DNA of 11,205 nucleotides from Cruorifilaria tuberocauda (GCA_013365365.1 JABVXU010001052.1:1-11205); one strand, 5' to 3'; counted from the stretch's first letter, positions 1-7,803 are shown. The notes: generated by a model from the letters alone, not told the origin. Numbers and translations: made by a program.

Positions 1-366
1 GGCGAAAGAATTAGGAATAAGTTTAATGAAAATTAAACTTGAAAACAAGAATTGAATTAAAAATTTCTCGCTTTCTCTCATTCTTTCTCACGATTTACAT
101 TTGTTTTTTAAATCATTGAAAATAATCATGATATTATATTTCACTATTCATAATCGTGAGAATTTCATCCATTGAATTGGAATACAAATTTTCCATGATA
201 CACATTGTGATAAAACATTGATAACAAGGTAGAAATGCTAGAAGTTTCAATTTACTTTGCAATCTTTCTTCTAAGCGGTGATAAGTTGGAAGTAATTTTA
301 TTTTTAAATTTTGAATTTGAATTTGATAAGTAAATTTTTAAGAATATTTCGATATTACTATTAATC
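1..366. other. Gene-free AT-rich stretch
   Basis: No open frame of note or recognisable gene is present. It contains four TGATAA sequences (208, 219, 279, 324), two of which (279, 324) are the extended TGATAAG, and ordinary AT-rich low-complexity sequence. Confidence 0.5.
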
Positions 367-512
367 GAAATTTCAAAAAGTATATTTGTAATCTTTTGCT
401 TCTACGACTTCATTACCTTTTCTACTCTTATCACTAAAATTTCATTTCACAATAAAACTGAGAGAACTCGGGAAACTGAGAGAACTCGGGAAATTTCAAA
501 AAGTATATTTGT
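367..512. repeat. Exact 23-bp direct repeat flanking an exact 18-bp tandem repeat
   Basis: A 23-base sequence beginning GAAATTTCAAAAAG is present identically at 367-389 and 490-512. Between them, the 18-mer AAACTGAGAGAACTCGGG occurs twice head-to-tail without a mismatch at 455-472 and 473-490, directly abutting the second 23-mer. Perfect identity marks these as younger than the other duplications in the window. Confidence 0.9.
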
Positions 513-810
513 CAAAAATTAAACTTCAACCTTCAACATGCATTTTTTTCCTATCTGTTCTCTTCATTCCATCTATCATTCTAAAATGAAAATATTAATT
601 AGAATTAAGAAATTAATTTTGTAAAAATTTTAAATTGAAAATTCCACAGAAAGTATCTGTGAATTTTTTATTAAATGATAAGGATTTGCCAAAAAATTTT
701 TCAATCAATTTAAATTAATTCAATTTTAATATCAAATTACAATTTGTGATTAGAAATTTCAAATATATTTTTGTTCGTATTAAAATTATCATGCTCATAT
801 AAATATATAT

Positions 811-1151
811 TTCAAATCTTATCATTGTTATCATTTTATCATTTATCAAATTCTGGATATTTTTTTTTTCATTTTTAAAGATTGAAAAATCAAAGTTTAT
901 ATTTTTACTGTCAAGATAGGTAAAAGTTTCAGTGTTCAATTTTACTTCAGTTAAAGGTTATACTTATATAATTTAAATCTTATCTTATCATTCATGTTTT
1001 TATTTTATCAAATTGTCAAATTTATCAAAATTTTCGCTTTTTTTTGAAGCATGGGTTTGAAGGATTGCTAAGTCAAAGATTTTCATTGATTTTTAAAAAT
1101 TTAAAAATGAAGTTTATATTTTTACTGTTAACATTTGACAGGTAACATTTT
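811..1151. repeat. Diverged tandem duplication with about 217-bp offset, rich in TTATCA
   Basis: Copy 1 spans about 811-930 and copy 2 about 971-1151. Both run from AAATCTTATC through several TTATCA motifs and a T run to the identical 18-mer AGTTTATATTTTTACTGT (894-911 and 1111-1128). The copies differ by indels and many substitutions. No reading frame is conserved. Confidence 0.7.
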
Positions 1152-1320
1152 AGTTAATATTTTTAACTTTTAGTTCTTTTCAATTTTACTTTAATTTAAA
1201 ATTTCCAAAAGTTATCCCAAAGTTTGATAAATTGAAGTAAAATTTCTAACTTATCAAATCCATACTTCAAAAAAAGGATGAAAAATAAACAAAAAAAACG
1301 CTTTAATTACTTCATGATTT

Positions 1321-1335
1321 CATAGTATTACTATG
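1321..1335. repeat. 15-bp perfect inverted repeat
   Basis: CATAGTATTACTATG has 7-bp arms around a single central T. It could form a small hairpin or bind a symmetric dimer; it may equally be chance in this AT-rich background. Confidence 0.5.
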
Positions 1336-1472
1336 CAAAAATGTTAATTACTTTTACTTATCAATGTTGTCAATGTTTTTTTAAGAATTTAAAAAGAATT
1401 AATCGAAAAAGTAATATTTTTTTGTTTATAAATGGATTGTTTACATTATTGGCTCGTTTAGGCGTAACAAAT

Positions 1473-1700
1473 TTACGAGTAATACTATTTGATACTGAAA
1501 CTACTGATATTGATATCAGGTTATTGGCTTATTGAATTAGGATACATAGAAGTGATTTGATTAGGTTTATTATCATAATTGTTATCTTTATACTGATATT
1601 GATATCATGATTTGGTTATTGGTTTATCGAAATAGAATACATGGAAGTAATCATTCAACTTATCATAATTAAAGCATCAGTGATATTTAATGAAGAATGA
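1473..1700 (+). pseudogene. dnaQ: Decayed, tandemly duplicated DnaQ-like exonuclease N-terminus (possible Wolbachia-derived nuclear insert)
   Basis: Frame 1473-1517 reads LRVILFDTETTDIDI, close to the Exo I motif of the bacterial DNA polymerase III epsilon subunit (R.I.LDTETTGLD). The catalytic Asp and Glu of DTE are kept; the usual Gly after DTETT is Asp. In the +1 frame, 1531-1557 reads IELGYIEVI, matching the (I)IEIG.IE.(V/I) strand that follows about six residues later in DnaQ. A second copy starts at 1592 (TDIDI) and gives IEIEYMEVI at 1626-1652; it stays open to 1697 and ends with K.....FNEE, where the family has K......INPE. Both copies are frameshifted and stopped, so no protein is made. 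Rickettsiales DnaQ is the closest family I can recall and such fragments are frequent in filarial genomes, but the donor is inferred. Chance similarity is not excluded. Confidence 0.48.
1504..1673 (+). repeat. Two-copy tandem duplication (about 90-bp offset) inside the DnaQ-like relic
   Basis: ACTGATATTGATATCA occurs at 1503-1518 and 1592-1607. It is followed in both copies by GGTTATTGG, a diverged ATTGAA/ATCGAA segment, ATACAT(A/G)GAAGT and then TTATCATAATT (1570-1580, 1660-1670). Offsets range from 89 to about 95 because of small indels. Confidence 0.75.
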
Positions 1701-2389
1701 ACTTATCATTTATTTAAACACTTATCATTTATCATATATCTTATCATTTATTTAAAATCAAGAAAAAAAAAACGATTAACATCATTTTTTTCTGACAAAT
1801 AACACTTACTTAAAATATTGATTTATTCTTTATTCAGTAAGTAATTTCATTGATTGAAATTTTCATGCTAAAACATTTTATGCTTAATTATTGATTATTT
1901 TATCATCCCTTATCATTTTTATCGCTTTATCATTCTCGTTTCTCTTTCATCCTTAAAACTTTTTCATACAGTTTTAGGAAAATGTTTCGCATTTTAATAT
2001 AACTTAATGGAAGTAATCGATGCTTAAAAATGTCAATCATATCCCAGTGGAATTTTAGAAAATCGATAAATAAAATGCAAAAATGTGACAATTTCATGAA
2101 ATCCAATCCAATAAAACGCATGCATTTATGAGATGAAGTAAACATTAGCAATAATTAGGTAATTTAGATTATTTCTCATGATTGTTTAGTCGAAATCGAT
2201 AGATTTGAAATTGAACAATTTCTGATTAAGATGAAATTTCCTTTTCTTTTTTTTTTTTGCTAAAATTTTAAGAAAGAAAAAAAGAAAAGAAAGAAGTTAT
2301 TTATAGTAATTGTTAGTGACAAATTTCAAATTAAACCTTTTAAGTGATTTGCATGAGCTTTATAAACAGTTACTCTCCATGTTTATTAT
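1701..2389. other. Gene-free stretch with GATA-type motif clusters and a purine/pyrimidine inverted tract
   Basis: TTATCA occurs at 1703, 1722, 1729, 1741, 1900, 1910 and 1927, in two tight groups. At 2236-2295 a C/T-rich tract is followed, around the palindrome TAAAATTTTA (2261-2270), by an A/G-rich tract, an imperfect inverted repeat. A 73-codon minus-strand frame at 1930-2151 is open but matches no family I know and has no convincing splice context. Confidence 0.45.
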
Positions 2390-2731
2390 GCTATCTAACT
2401 AAGAGTAAGAAGAAAAAAGAAAGTTTTTAGAAAATTTGAAAAATTTTATGTTAAATTTTAAAAAGTAAAAAGTAAATTTTAAAAAGTGCATGATTAATTT
2501 ATGCAAATTATCATACAGACTTTTAATTTATTACTATTGATTATTTATTTCCTATTATTAGCTATCTAAGAAAAGTAAGAAGAGGAAGGAAGTTTTTAGA
2601 GAATTTAAAAACTTTCAGTAAAAAATTTATGTTGCATTTTGAAAAGTTAAAAGCAATACTCGATGTGTGTGATTAATTTACTAATTCAAATTGTCTTATT
2701 CAGTTTTTAATTATTCAATTACGTTATTTTT
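2390..2731. repeat. Two-copy tandem duplication, 171-bp offset
   Basis: Copies start at GCTATCTAA (2390 and 2561). They share in order an AGTAAGAAGA purine tract, GAAGTTTTTAGA-type sequence, a TTTATGTT(A/G) segment, TGATTAATTTA and CAGTTTTTAATT-like sequence. Divergence is substantial and indels are present. No frame is conserved, so this is non-coding. Confidence 0.72.
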
Positions 2732-3336
2732 TGATTACTTACTTTTTGTTCACGTTTTATTATTGTTTATTTCGAAAAATGCATTAGTTTGATTGAGATT
2801 AAAAGTGTGGAAATTTCGATAAATGATTATTTATTTATTTATTTTTTAAATAAATATTTAAATAAAACCAATTTAAATTATGAATAATCTTAATTGAATT
2901 AGTAATATCCTAGAAAATAATTTATTTCTTTAAAAAAAAAGAAATCTTATTTACTTTTTTCATTGGCAAATAGTGATTTCCCAATGAAATATAATTTTAG
3001 GTCTTTTTCAGTATTGTCGTTAAATGATTAAAATTCAATCAATGATTAAAATTATTAATTTATTAAGTTTAGGCTTCCATTGTTTACCTAAATTGTTGTA
3101 ATTTAAGTAATATTTATCACTTTCTAACTTATTACGAATTTGATTTTCTAATTTATCACTTTTATTATCTAATATTTCAAAATTTTTTGATTTCAATTAT
3201 TTCGCTATTGAAATGAATAATTAATTTGGCTCTATTTCACTTTCTTCTTGGTTGAATTTCAATTTGAGTGTTTGATCAATTTAGGTTGATTGAGCCAAAA
3301 TTGATATGAGAAGTAGGAAAAAGTACTGAAACCTTC
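2732..3336. other. Gene-free AT-rich stretch with imperfect hairpins
   Basis: No gene is recognised. At about 2828-2867 TTTATTTATTT and TTTAAATAAA sequences form an imperfect AT hairpin. AATTTGGCTC (about 3222-3231) and GAGCCAAAATT (about 3291-3301) form a 10-bp inverted repeat with one inserted A and a loop of about 60 bases. Related GAGCCAA or GTGCCAA motifs recur near 3441 and 3506. Confidence 0.4.
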
Positions 3337-3393
3337 TGATAATAATCTGATAATATAGCCTAGTCTGATAATAGTCTGATAATCTGATGATAA
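3337..3393 (+). repeat. Cluster of five (T)CTGATAAT repeats
   Basis: TGATAA occurs at 3337, 3348, 3366, 3377 and 3388 within 57 bases, four of the five as TCTGATAAT. Spacings are 11, 18, 11 and 11, so most sites fall on the same face of the helix. TGATAA is the core of GATA-factor sites, ACTGATAA/TGATAAG for nematode intestinal ELT factors. Binding is inferred only from the motif. Confidence 0.55.
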
Positions 3394-4490
3394 CAGTAAC
3401 AATGCTAATATTTTTATCGGCCAAAAGTTTTATTTCAAAGTGCCAAATTGAATTTTATCAAAATTCGAAAAAAAATAAATTTCACAAAAATAGCTCAATT
3501 TTTCAAAGAGCCAAGTTCAATAGGCTTTTTTTGTAGGTTCGATAATTGAATTTATCACATGAATTTTTTCAATTTTATCATACTTTATCACAGTCAGCAA
3601 TATATTTGTATATTTATGACAGTAAATTATGCATAAAATAACATTCAACTTTCTGGCAGTTTTTAAATAAAAGTTTTTTTTTCTCCAAATTCAAAAGAGT
3701 CATATAGAATAAAAAGGTAGAAATGAAGTAAATAACACATGGTATCACATGGAATCATGATAAGTTAAAATACTCGAATGAGAGTTTTACGAACAGTGAA
3801 ATGAAAGTATGAATTTAAAGTAATCCCTAAAGTACAGTTTTAAATTTGAAAAATGAAATGGCAAAATTTTAAATACTTCAAAGGTGTCGGATATACCAAT
3901 CTTGATATTACCGATATTTTCCATAATAGGTTCCATTTCATTTTCATTTTAAACCGAACCTTTTTTTTTCCTCTCGTTTCTATGAAACCTTTTTCATGAT
4001 ACAAAAACTTCCGGTATCATTTCAACTGACTTGTAAATTGCGGATTAAAATACGGAATTACAGTGGTTACAAATTGCATGACACACCTGGCTTATTTCAT
4101 GATCGCATTTCTTCAATTAATTATTTTCAAATTGCAGCTACTAATTAACCTGAAAATAAGTAGTAAAAAAGTAAAGTAGTAAAGTCTAAGTAATAAAAAA
4201 TCAAAAAACTAAAAAGTTAATAGCAAGCAAAAAAAAACCGCTACTATAAAAAGTAACTTATCATAATTAGTAAATTTAATTTCAGGAAAAATTAAATGAA
4301 ATTATTTTTCCATTAACTTTACACACTTTTCTATCTTATTACTACATTCTCAATTCCATTAAAAAAAAAAAATTTAAATTACCAAAACACATTCATAGAT
4401 CAGTCGTTCAAATTTTATAGGTATTAAATGAACTTTATGTTGATAACTTATAAATATGCTCTTTGGTCTTTTGAAATTCTTAACTTTTAG
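3394..4490. other. Gene-free stretch, no gene recognised
   Basis: It holds further TTATCA motifs (3455, 3552, 3575, 3585), the hairpin GAATTTTATCAAAATTC (about 3451-3467) and A/T runs. Around 3853-4075 base composition is more even: a 48-codon plus-strand frame (3853-3999) and a minus-strand frame interrupted by one TGA are open. Neither matches a family I know, and such lengths are expected by chance. Confidence 0.4.
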
Positions 4491-4496
4491 TTGTTT

Positions 4497-4823
4497 CCTT
4501 CAAGATTCAGGATTTTCAAGATGTTCGAGATGTTCAGGATTTTCAAGATTTTCAAAATTCGAGATTCAAGATATTTTAGACAAGTTGTAATTTTTAGTTA
4601 AATTAATAAGTTATTTTAAGTATGAGAGAAAAAAATTGTGCATTTTATTGACTTTAATAATTTTCAAAATTTAAGGTGTTCAGAATTTTCAAAATTATAG
4701 ATGTTCAGATTATTCAAAATTTACAAAATTCCAGATGTTCAAGATATTCAGGATTCCAAACATGCAGGATATTTGAGATAAGTTGCAATTTTTGTCAAAT
4801 GAGTAAGTTATTTTAAATATGAG
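4497..4823. repeat. Two-copy duplication (197-bp offset) built from short TTCAAGAT-like units
   Basis: Copy 1 (about 4497-4626) and copy 2 (about 4675-4823) each begin with a run of degenerate 8-11-bp units of the type (G/A)TTCA(A/G)GAT or TTTTCAAAAT. Both end with AAGTTG(T/C)AATTTTT, AAT.A(A/G)TAAGTTATTTTAA and TATGAG. The nested structure suggests an old short-unit satellite whose block was later duplicated. Confidence 0.68.
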
Positions 4824-5423
4824 TGGTGAAATCGGGTAGTTTATTTAACTTTAATTTCCAATATTAGGTTAGGAATATTGTTTATATACTAAAATACAAT
4901 TATTCGAATATGTAAAATATTGAAGACGCAAAACAAAGTAATGTAAAGAATTAATTTAGATTAAAGTTAACATAGAAATACAACTAATAAAACAAAGTAA
5001 TTAAGAGTAAATTAAATAATTAATGAAGAAGATATGAAATGAATTAGGTTAAAATCAACTTTCAGCTAAAAAAAAAATTATCAAACAAAATGAATTTCAT
5101 ATTGAAAAATGTGAACTTAGGATGAAAAGTTCCTTCATGAAAATTATTATTTCTTAGCTTAGCATTTTCATCGATAGATTAGAAGCATAGGAAAAAATTT
5201 AGATGTCAAGATTTTAAATTCAAGTACCACAGACAATTTGTTTTCCAATCATCAACAAACTAGCCTTTTTCGTTTTTCTTTGTCACCGAATTTCCTTCCT
5301 TCTTTTTTTACCTCTCTCTCTCTCTCTCTCTCTCTCTCAATGAATTCATTTCATCAATTTTAAATTTCCTATGTTAAATATTAATCCTTCTCTTTCTTCC
5401 ATTCTTATTTTACATTTTTTTTT
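4824..5423. other. Gene-free stretch with a (CT)n microsatellite
   Basis: No gene is seen. AT-rich sequence at about 4900-5050 repeats AAACAAAGTAAT and AAAGAATTAAT-type words. A (CT)13 tract lies at 5312-5338 next to pyrimidine-rich sequence. Confidence 0.6.
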
Positions 5424-6300
5424 GATCGAGAAAAAAGGAATTATTGAATTTTAGTTTACACCGAAATCTATTAAATTGGTACCATCGTCGAATTCTATTA
5501 AATTGGTACCATCGTTGAATTCTATTAAATTGGTACCATCAATGATTAGGTTCAAATTTTTTTTTGTGATTATCAATGAAAATTCAATAATTTTGAGAAG
5601 GGAAAGGGGAAAGGAAAAAAAACGGATTTAGATTTTAAATTATACCGGAAAATATTTTATTGGTACCTATCCGGTATCTGTTCCATTTGGTACCTATACT
5701 GGAATTTATTCAATTGGTACTTTTGGTGAAATTTTTTTTATGACTATCGCTGAAAATTCAGCAATTAGATCGAGAAAAAAGGTACTCAGAATTCTAAATT
5801 ATACCAGAATCTATCCCATTTGATACCTATACCGGAATCTATTTCATCTCTACCAGAATTTATCCCATTTGATACCTATACCGGAATCTGTTTCATCTCT
5901 ACCAGAATTTATCCCATTTGATACCTATACCAGAATCTATCCCATTTGATACCTATACCAGAATCTATTCCATTTGATACTATACCAGAATCTATCCCAT
6001 TTGATACCCATACCGCATTCTATTCCATATGATGCCTATACCGGAATCTATCCCATTTGATACCTATACCGGAATCTATTTCATCTCTACCAATTGATAC
6101 TATTGAGGAAATTTTTTTTTTGTGATCACCACTTAAAAATTCACCTATCAGAACCAAAAAAAAAAAAAAAAAACAAAAGAGATTCAGAACCTAAAATTAT
6201 ACCGGAAACTATTTCATTGGTACCATAATTAGGTTAAAAAATTTTTTTTCCTAAATTATAACTGAAAATCCAAATAATCAGATTGAGAAGAGAAAAAAAG
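5424..6300. repeat. Four-block higher-order minisatellite (GGTACC / TACCGGAA family)
   Basis: Blocks start near 5424, 5593, 5768 and 6156. Each has a purine leader (GATCGAGAAAAAAGG in blocks 1 and 3), then TTA(T/C)ACC(G/A)GAA, a variable number of minisatellite units and a closing module: GAAA or AAAA with a T run, then usually a GTGAT(T/C)A-like stretch and (T/C)TGAAAATTCA-like sequence. Block 1 has three 27-bp units with GGTACC at 5478, 5505 and 5532. Block 3 (5802-6100) is expanded: mostly 28-bp units (TACCAGAATCTATCCCATTT plus GATACCTA) mixed with a 21-bp variant ending TTTCATCTC. All frames carry stops, so it is not coding. Confidence 0.85.
5802..6100 (+). repeat. Expanded 28/21-bp tandem array within block 3
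   Basis: Successive units were read at 5802 (28 bp), 5830 (21), 5851 (28), 5879 (21), 5900 (28), 5928 (28), then 27-28-bp units up to 6066, a 21-bp unit at 6067 and a truncated end at 6088-6100. The alternation 28+21 forms a 49-bp dimer at the left. Units differ by only a few bases, so this part expanded more recently than the other blocks. Confidence 0.85.
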
Positions 6301-6415
6301 AAATAAATGTGCGCAGTTAGGTCGATACAAATGCCGCCATAACGATAGAACTATAATCATTCCCTCCTACAATTTCTTCCTCCTTTCTCCATTTCAGAAA
6401 TAGGCGTGGTTTTAA
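6301..6415. other. Short non-repetitive segment of more even base composition
   Basis: This segment separates the minisatellite from the three-copy element. It holds GTGCGCAG, GCCGCCATAACG, a pyrimidine tract (TTCTTCCTCCTTTCTCC), then ATTTCAG followed by AAATAGGCGTGG. The pyrimidine-tract-plus-CAG is a good acceptor-like sequence, and GGCGTGG resembles a KLF/Sp-type box. No open frame of useful length continues from it. Confidence 0.35.
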
Positions 6416-6535
6416 AAATCTAACAAAGTCAGACGAATATGACATTAAAATCTTTTCCTGTCCTATTCCACGGCAACGATTCCTTTTAACTCAGTTTTCC
6501 GGAACAAAATCTTCCGGTTTGTCTATAACTTTCAG

Positions 6536-6559
6536 TCTAAGTATCTATTTATTCAACAG
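6536..6559 (+). other. 24-nt AG...GT cassette, copy 1
   Basis: TTTCAG ends at 6535 and CAG|GTTATG begins a donor-like site at 6560. The 24 bases between read SKYLFIQQ in the open frame. They are preceded by a pyrimidine-leaning stretch. This could be a microexon or a non-coding leader exon; chance cannot be excluded. Confidence 0.2.
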
Positions 6560-6749
6560 GTTATGTATTATTTCAATTATCAATTTTTTTTTAAATTAAT
6601 TTTTCTTAACTTTGTTTTTATTAATCTGTTTTAATTATCTAACAAAGTCAGACGAATATGACATAAAAATCTTTTCCACGGCAACGATTCCTTTTTACTC
6701 AGTTTTCCGGCATAACCGGTTTGTCTTCCGGTTTGTCTATAACTTTCAG

Positions 6750-6773
6750 CTAAAGTACCTATTTATTGAGCAG
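6750..6773 (+). other. 24-nt AG...GT cassette, copy 2
   Basis: TTTCAG ends at 6749 and GTTATA follows 6773. The 24 bases read LKYLFIEQ. Length and both boundary dinucleotides match copy 1. Confidence 0.2.
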
Positions 6774-6983
6774 GTTATATATTATTTCAATTATCAATTT
6801 TTTTTCTATTATTTATTTTTTTAATTTCAATTTTTGTTAATTTTATTTTCATTAATTGTAATTAATCAACTTTACTATTACTTATTTCTTCTTGTTAATA
6901 TAAATAATACTACAATCCGTAATCCGATTCCTTTTTACTCAGTTTTCCGGAACAAAATCTTCCGGTTTATCGATAGCTCTCAG

Positions 6984-7007
6984 CTTAAGCACCTATTTAT
7001 TCAACAG
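6984..7007 (+). other. 24-nt AG...GT cassette, copy 3
   Basis: CTCTCAG ends at 6983 and GTTATA follows 7007. The 24 bases read LKHLFIQQ. Length and boundaries are again kept although the flanking sequence has diverged. Confidence 0.2.
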
Positions 7008-7118
7008 GTTATATTTATTTTTATCATCAATTTTTTTTTATTATTCATTTTTTTAATTTCAATTTTTGTTAATTTTATTTTTATTAATTGTAATTAATCA
7101 ACTCTACTATTAATTACA

Positions 7119-7496
7119 AATATCGGTAAATTAATCCGTAAACTAATCAATTTCCTTTAATTAATTGCGCTTGTATTTAATAAAGACAAAAGAAAAAAAA
7201 TTATAATTTTACGGAAATATTTTCAGGAAGATTTATTCTATCCAACAATTCGATTATCATTCTACCACTGTATTCTCTTCCTCCTAAAATATATCACTTG
7301 AAATTGACTAATTTTAAAATTTAATTATTCATTTAATTAATAATCAGCTGTTGCTACCTCTGCTTACTTTGGAATTTTTCAAAAAAAAAAAAAAAAAGAA
7401 AATTCCTTTATTTCTTTTTTACTTTTATTTCAATTTACTGTTACCTGAAAGAATTTGTAATTACCTGTAATAAATTACCTGTAATTAATTGGATTC
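7119..7496 (+). promoter_or_regulatory. Region immediately upstream of the channel exon
   Basis: No gene is seen. The stretch is AT-rich with a long A run near 7381-7396. It holds an E-box CAGCTG at 7345-7350 and short TTACCTG direct repeats just before the ATG (7441-7447, 7461-7467, 7474-7480). It is the likely 5' UTR or proximal promoter if the exon call is right; no TATA box can be singled out from the AT background. Confidence 0.3.
7221..7226 (+). promoter_or_regulatory. Candidate 3' splice or trans-splice acceptor upstream of the channel ATG
   Basis: TTTTCAG followed by GAAG fits the nematode acceptor consensus (TTTCAG/R) and lies about 270 bases before the ATG at 7497. It could receive a spliced leader or join an upstream non-coding exon. 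Such hexamers occur by chance in AT-rich DNA, so this is only a candidate. Confidence 0.25.
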
Positions 7497-7803
7497 ATGG
7501 ATTTTTATCTAATCATGTTTGCTGCTTGGTCATTAATCATCGATGATTTTGCAATAGCAATTGATGATGATAGCGATTATGAATATTTGGATAATGATTT
7601 TGATGAGAAGCAAAAACCGGCTGATGTCTTCTGGGGTGATGTACTGGAGGATGAGGAGCGACGAAAGGAACGAAATCAGTCAACCGATGAACAACGATCC
7701 GGTAGAATCATCATACCGGTACATGAACGGAAATGTAGTACGGAAAAGACAATTATGGATAAGCTACTTAATGGTACCGGTTATAGCAAATATCGCTTAC
7801 CAT
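7497..7803 (+). CDS. Probable first coding exon of a Cys-loop ligand-gated ion channel (partial)
   Basis: About 102 residues are encoded before a splice donor; the rest of the protein is not in the window. Residues 1-21 are a likely signal peptide: hydrophobic LIMFAAWSLII, then an AIA cleavage-type ending. Residues 23-67 are a charged, mostly acidic linker (DDDSDYEYLDNDFDE, later EDEERRKERN). Residues 85-102, TIMDKLLNGTGYSKYRLP, resemble the first helix and loop of GABA/glycine/acetylcholine-gated anion channels, where the family shows (I/L)(L/M)D(K/R)LL..GY..R.(R)P. NQS (60-62) and NGT (92-94) are potential N-glycosylation sites, fitting an extracellular domain. The ATG is preceded by an in-frame TAA at 7482, so translation starts here or an upstream exon joins between the two. 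The exon is visibly richer in G+C than its flanks. The overlapping frame from 7561 is a shadow. The subfamily (nematode ACC/LGC type is my guess) cannot be fixed from this exon. Confidence 0.58.

Larger units (their letters stand above)
6416..7118 (+). repeat. Three-copy tandem element (208-240-bp offsets)
   Basis: Copy 1 is about 6416-6600, copy 2 about 6637-6890, copy 3 about 6925-7118. A shared core runs GATTCCTTTT.ACTCAG, TTTTCCGG, CTTCCGGTTT, a CTCAG or TTTCAG, CTATTTATT and CAGGTTAT, then ATCAA and a T run. Copies 1 and 2 also share TCTAACAAAGTCAGACGAAT upstream. Copies 2 and 3 share a downstream segment with GTAATTAATCAACT. Copy 1 has an 11-base insertion flanked by TTCC; copy 2 has a small internal CCGGTTTGT duplication. 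The frames look alike over about 30 residues (IPFYSVFR..., LFIQQV), but most substitutions change residues and indels break the flanks, so I do not call genes. Confidence 0.8.

Noticed and set aside
715..939. 74-codon minus-strand open frame
   Set aside because: It is a translation of AT-rich duplicated DNA (K, N, I, F, L rich) and covers only one copy of a diverged duplication.
1930..2151. 73-codon minus-strand open frame
   Set aside because: No family recognised, no clear splice sites or start context, and a length expected by chance across six frames in 11 kb.
3535..3550. tRNA B-box (GGTTCGA)
   Set aside because: No matching A-box, acceptor stem or cloverleaf around it.
3853..4075. Possible decayed exon or second bacterial insert (48-codon plus-strand frame; minus-strand frame with one TGA)
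   Set aside because: Base composition is slightly more even, but no motif could be matched to any protein and frame lengths are within chance.
4497..4760. Heat-shock element array (repeated TTC triplets)
   Set aside because: The TTC words are direct repeats 8-11 bp apart, not alternating inverted nGAAn pentamers at 5-bp spacing.
6612..7097. Two open frames (6612-6824 and 6834-7097) as small protein genes
   Set aside because: They lie in the three-copy repeat. The third copy has the related frame broken upstream by an 11-base insertion, differences between copies mostly change residues, and the C-terminal parts are translated T-rich low-complexity sequence.
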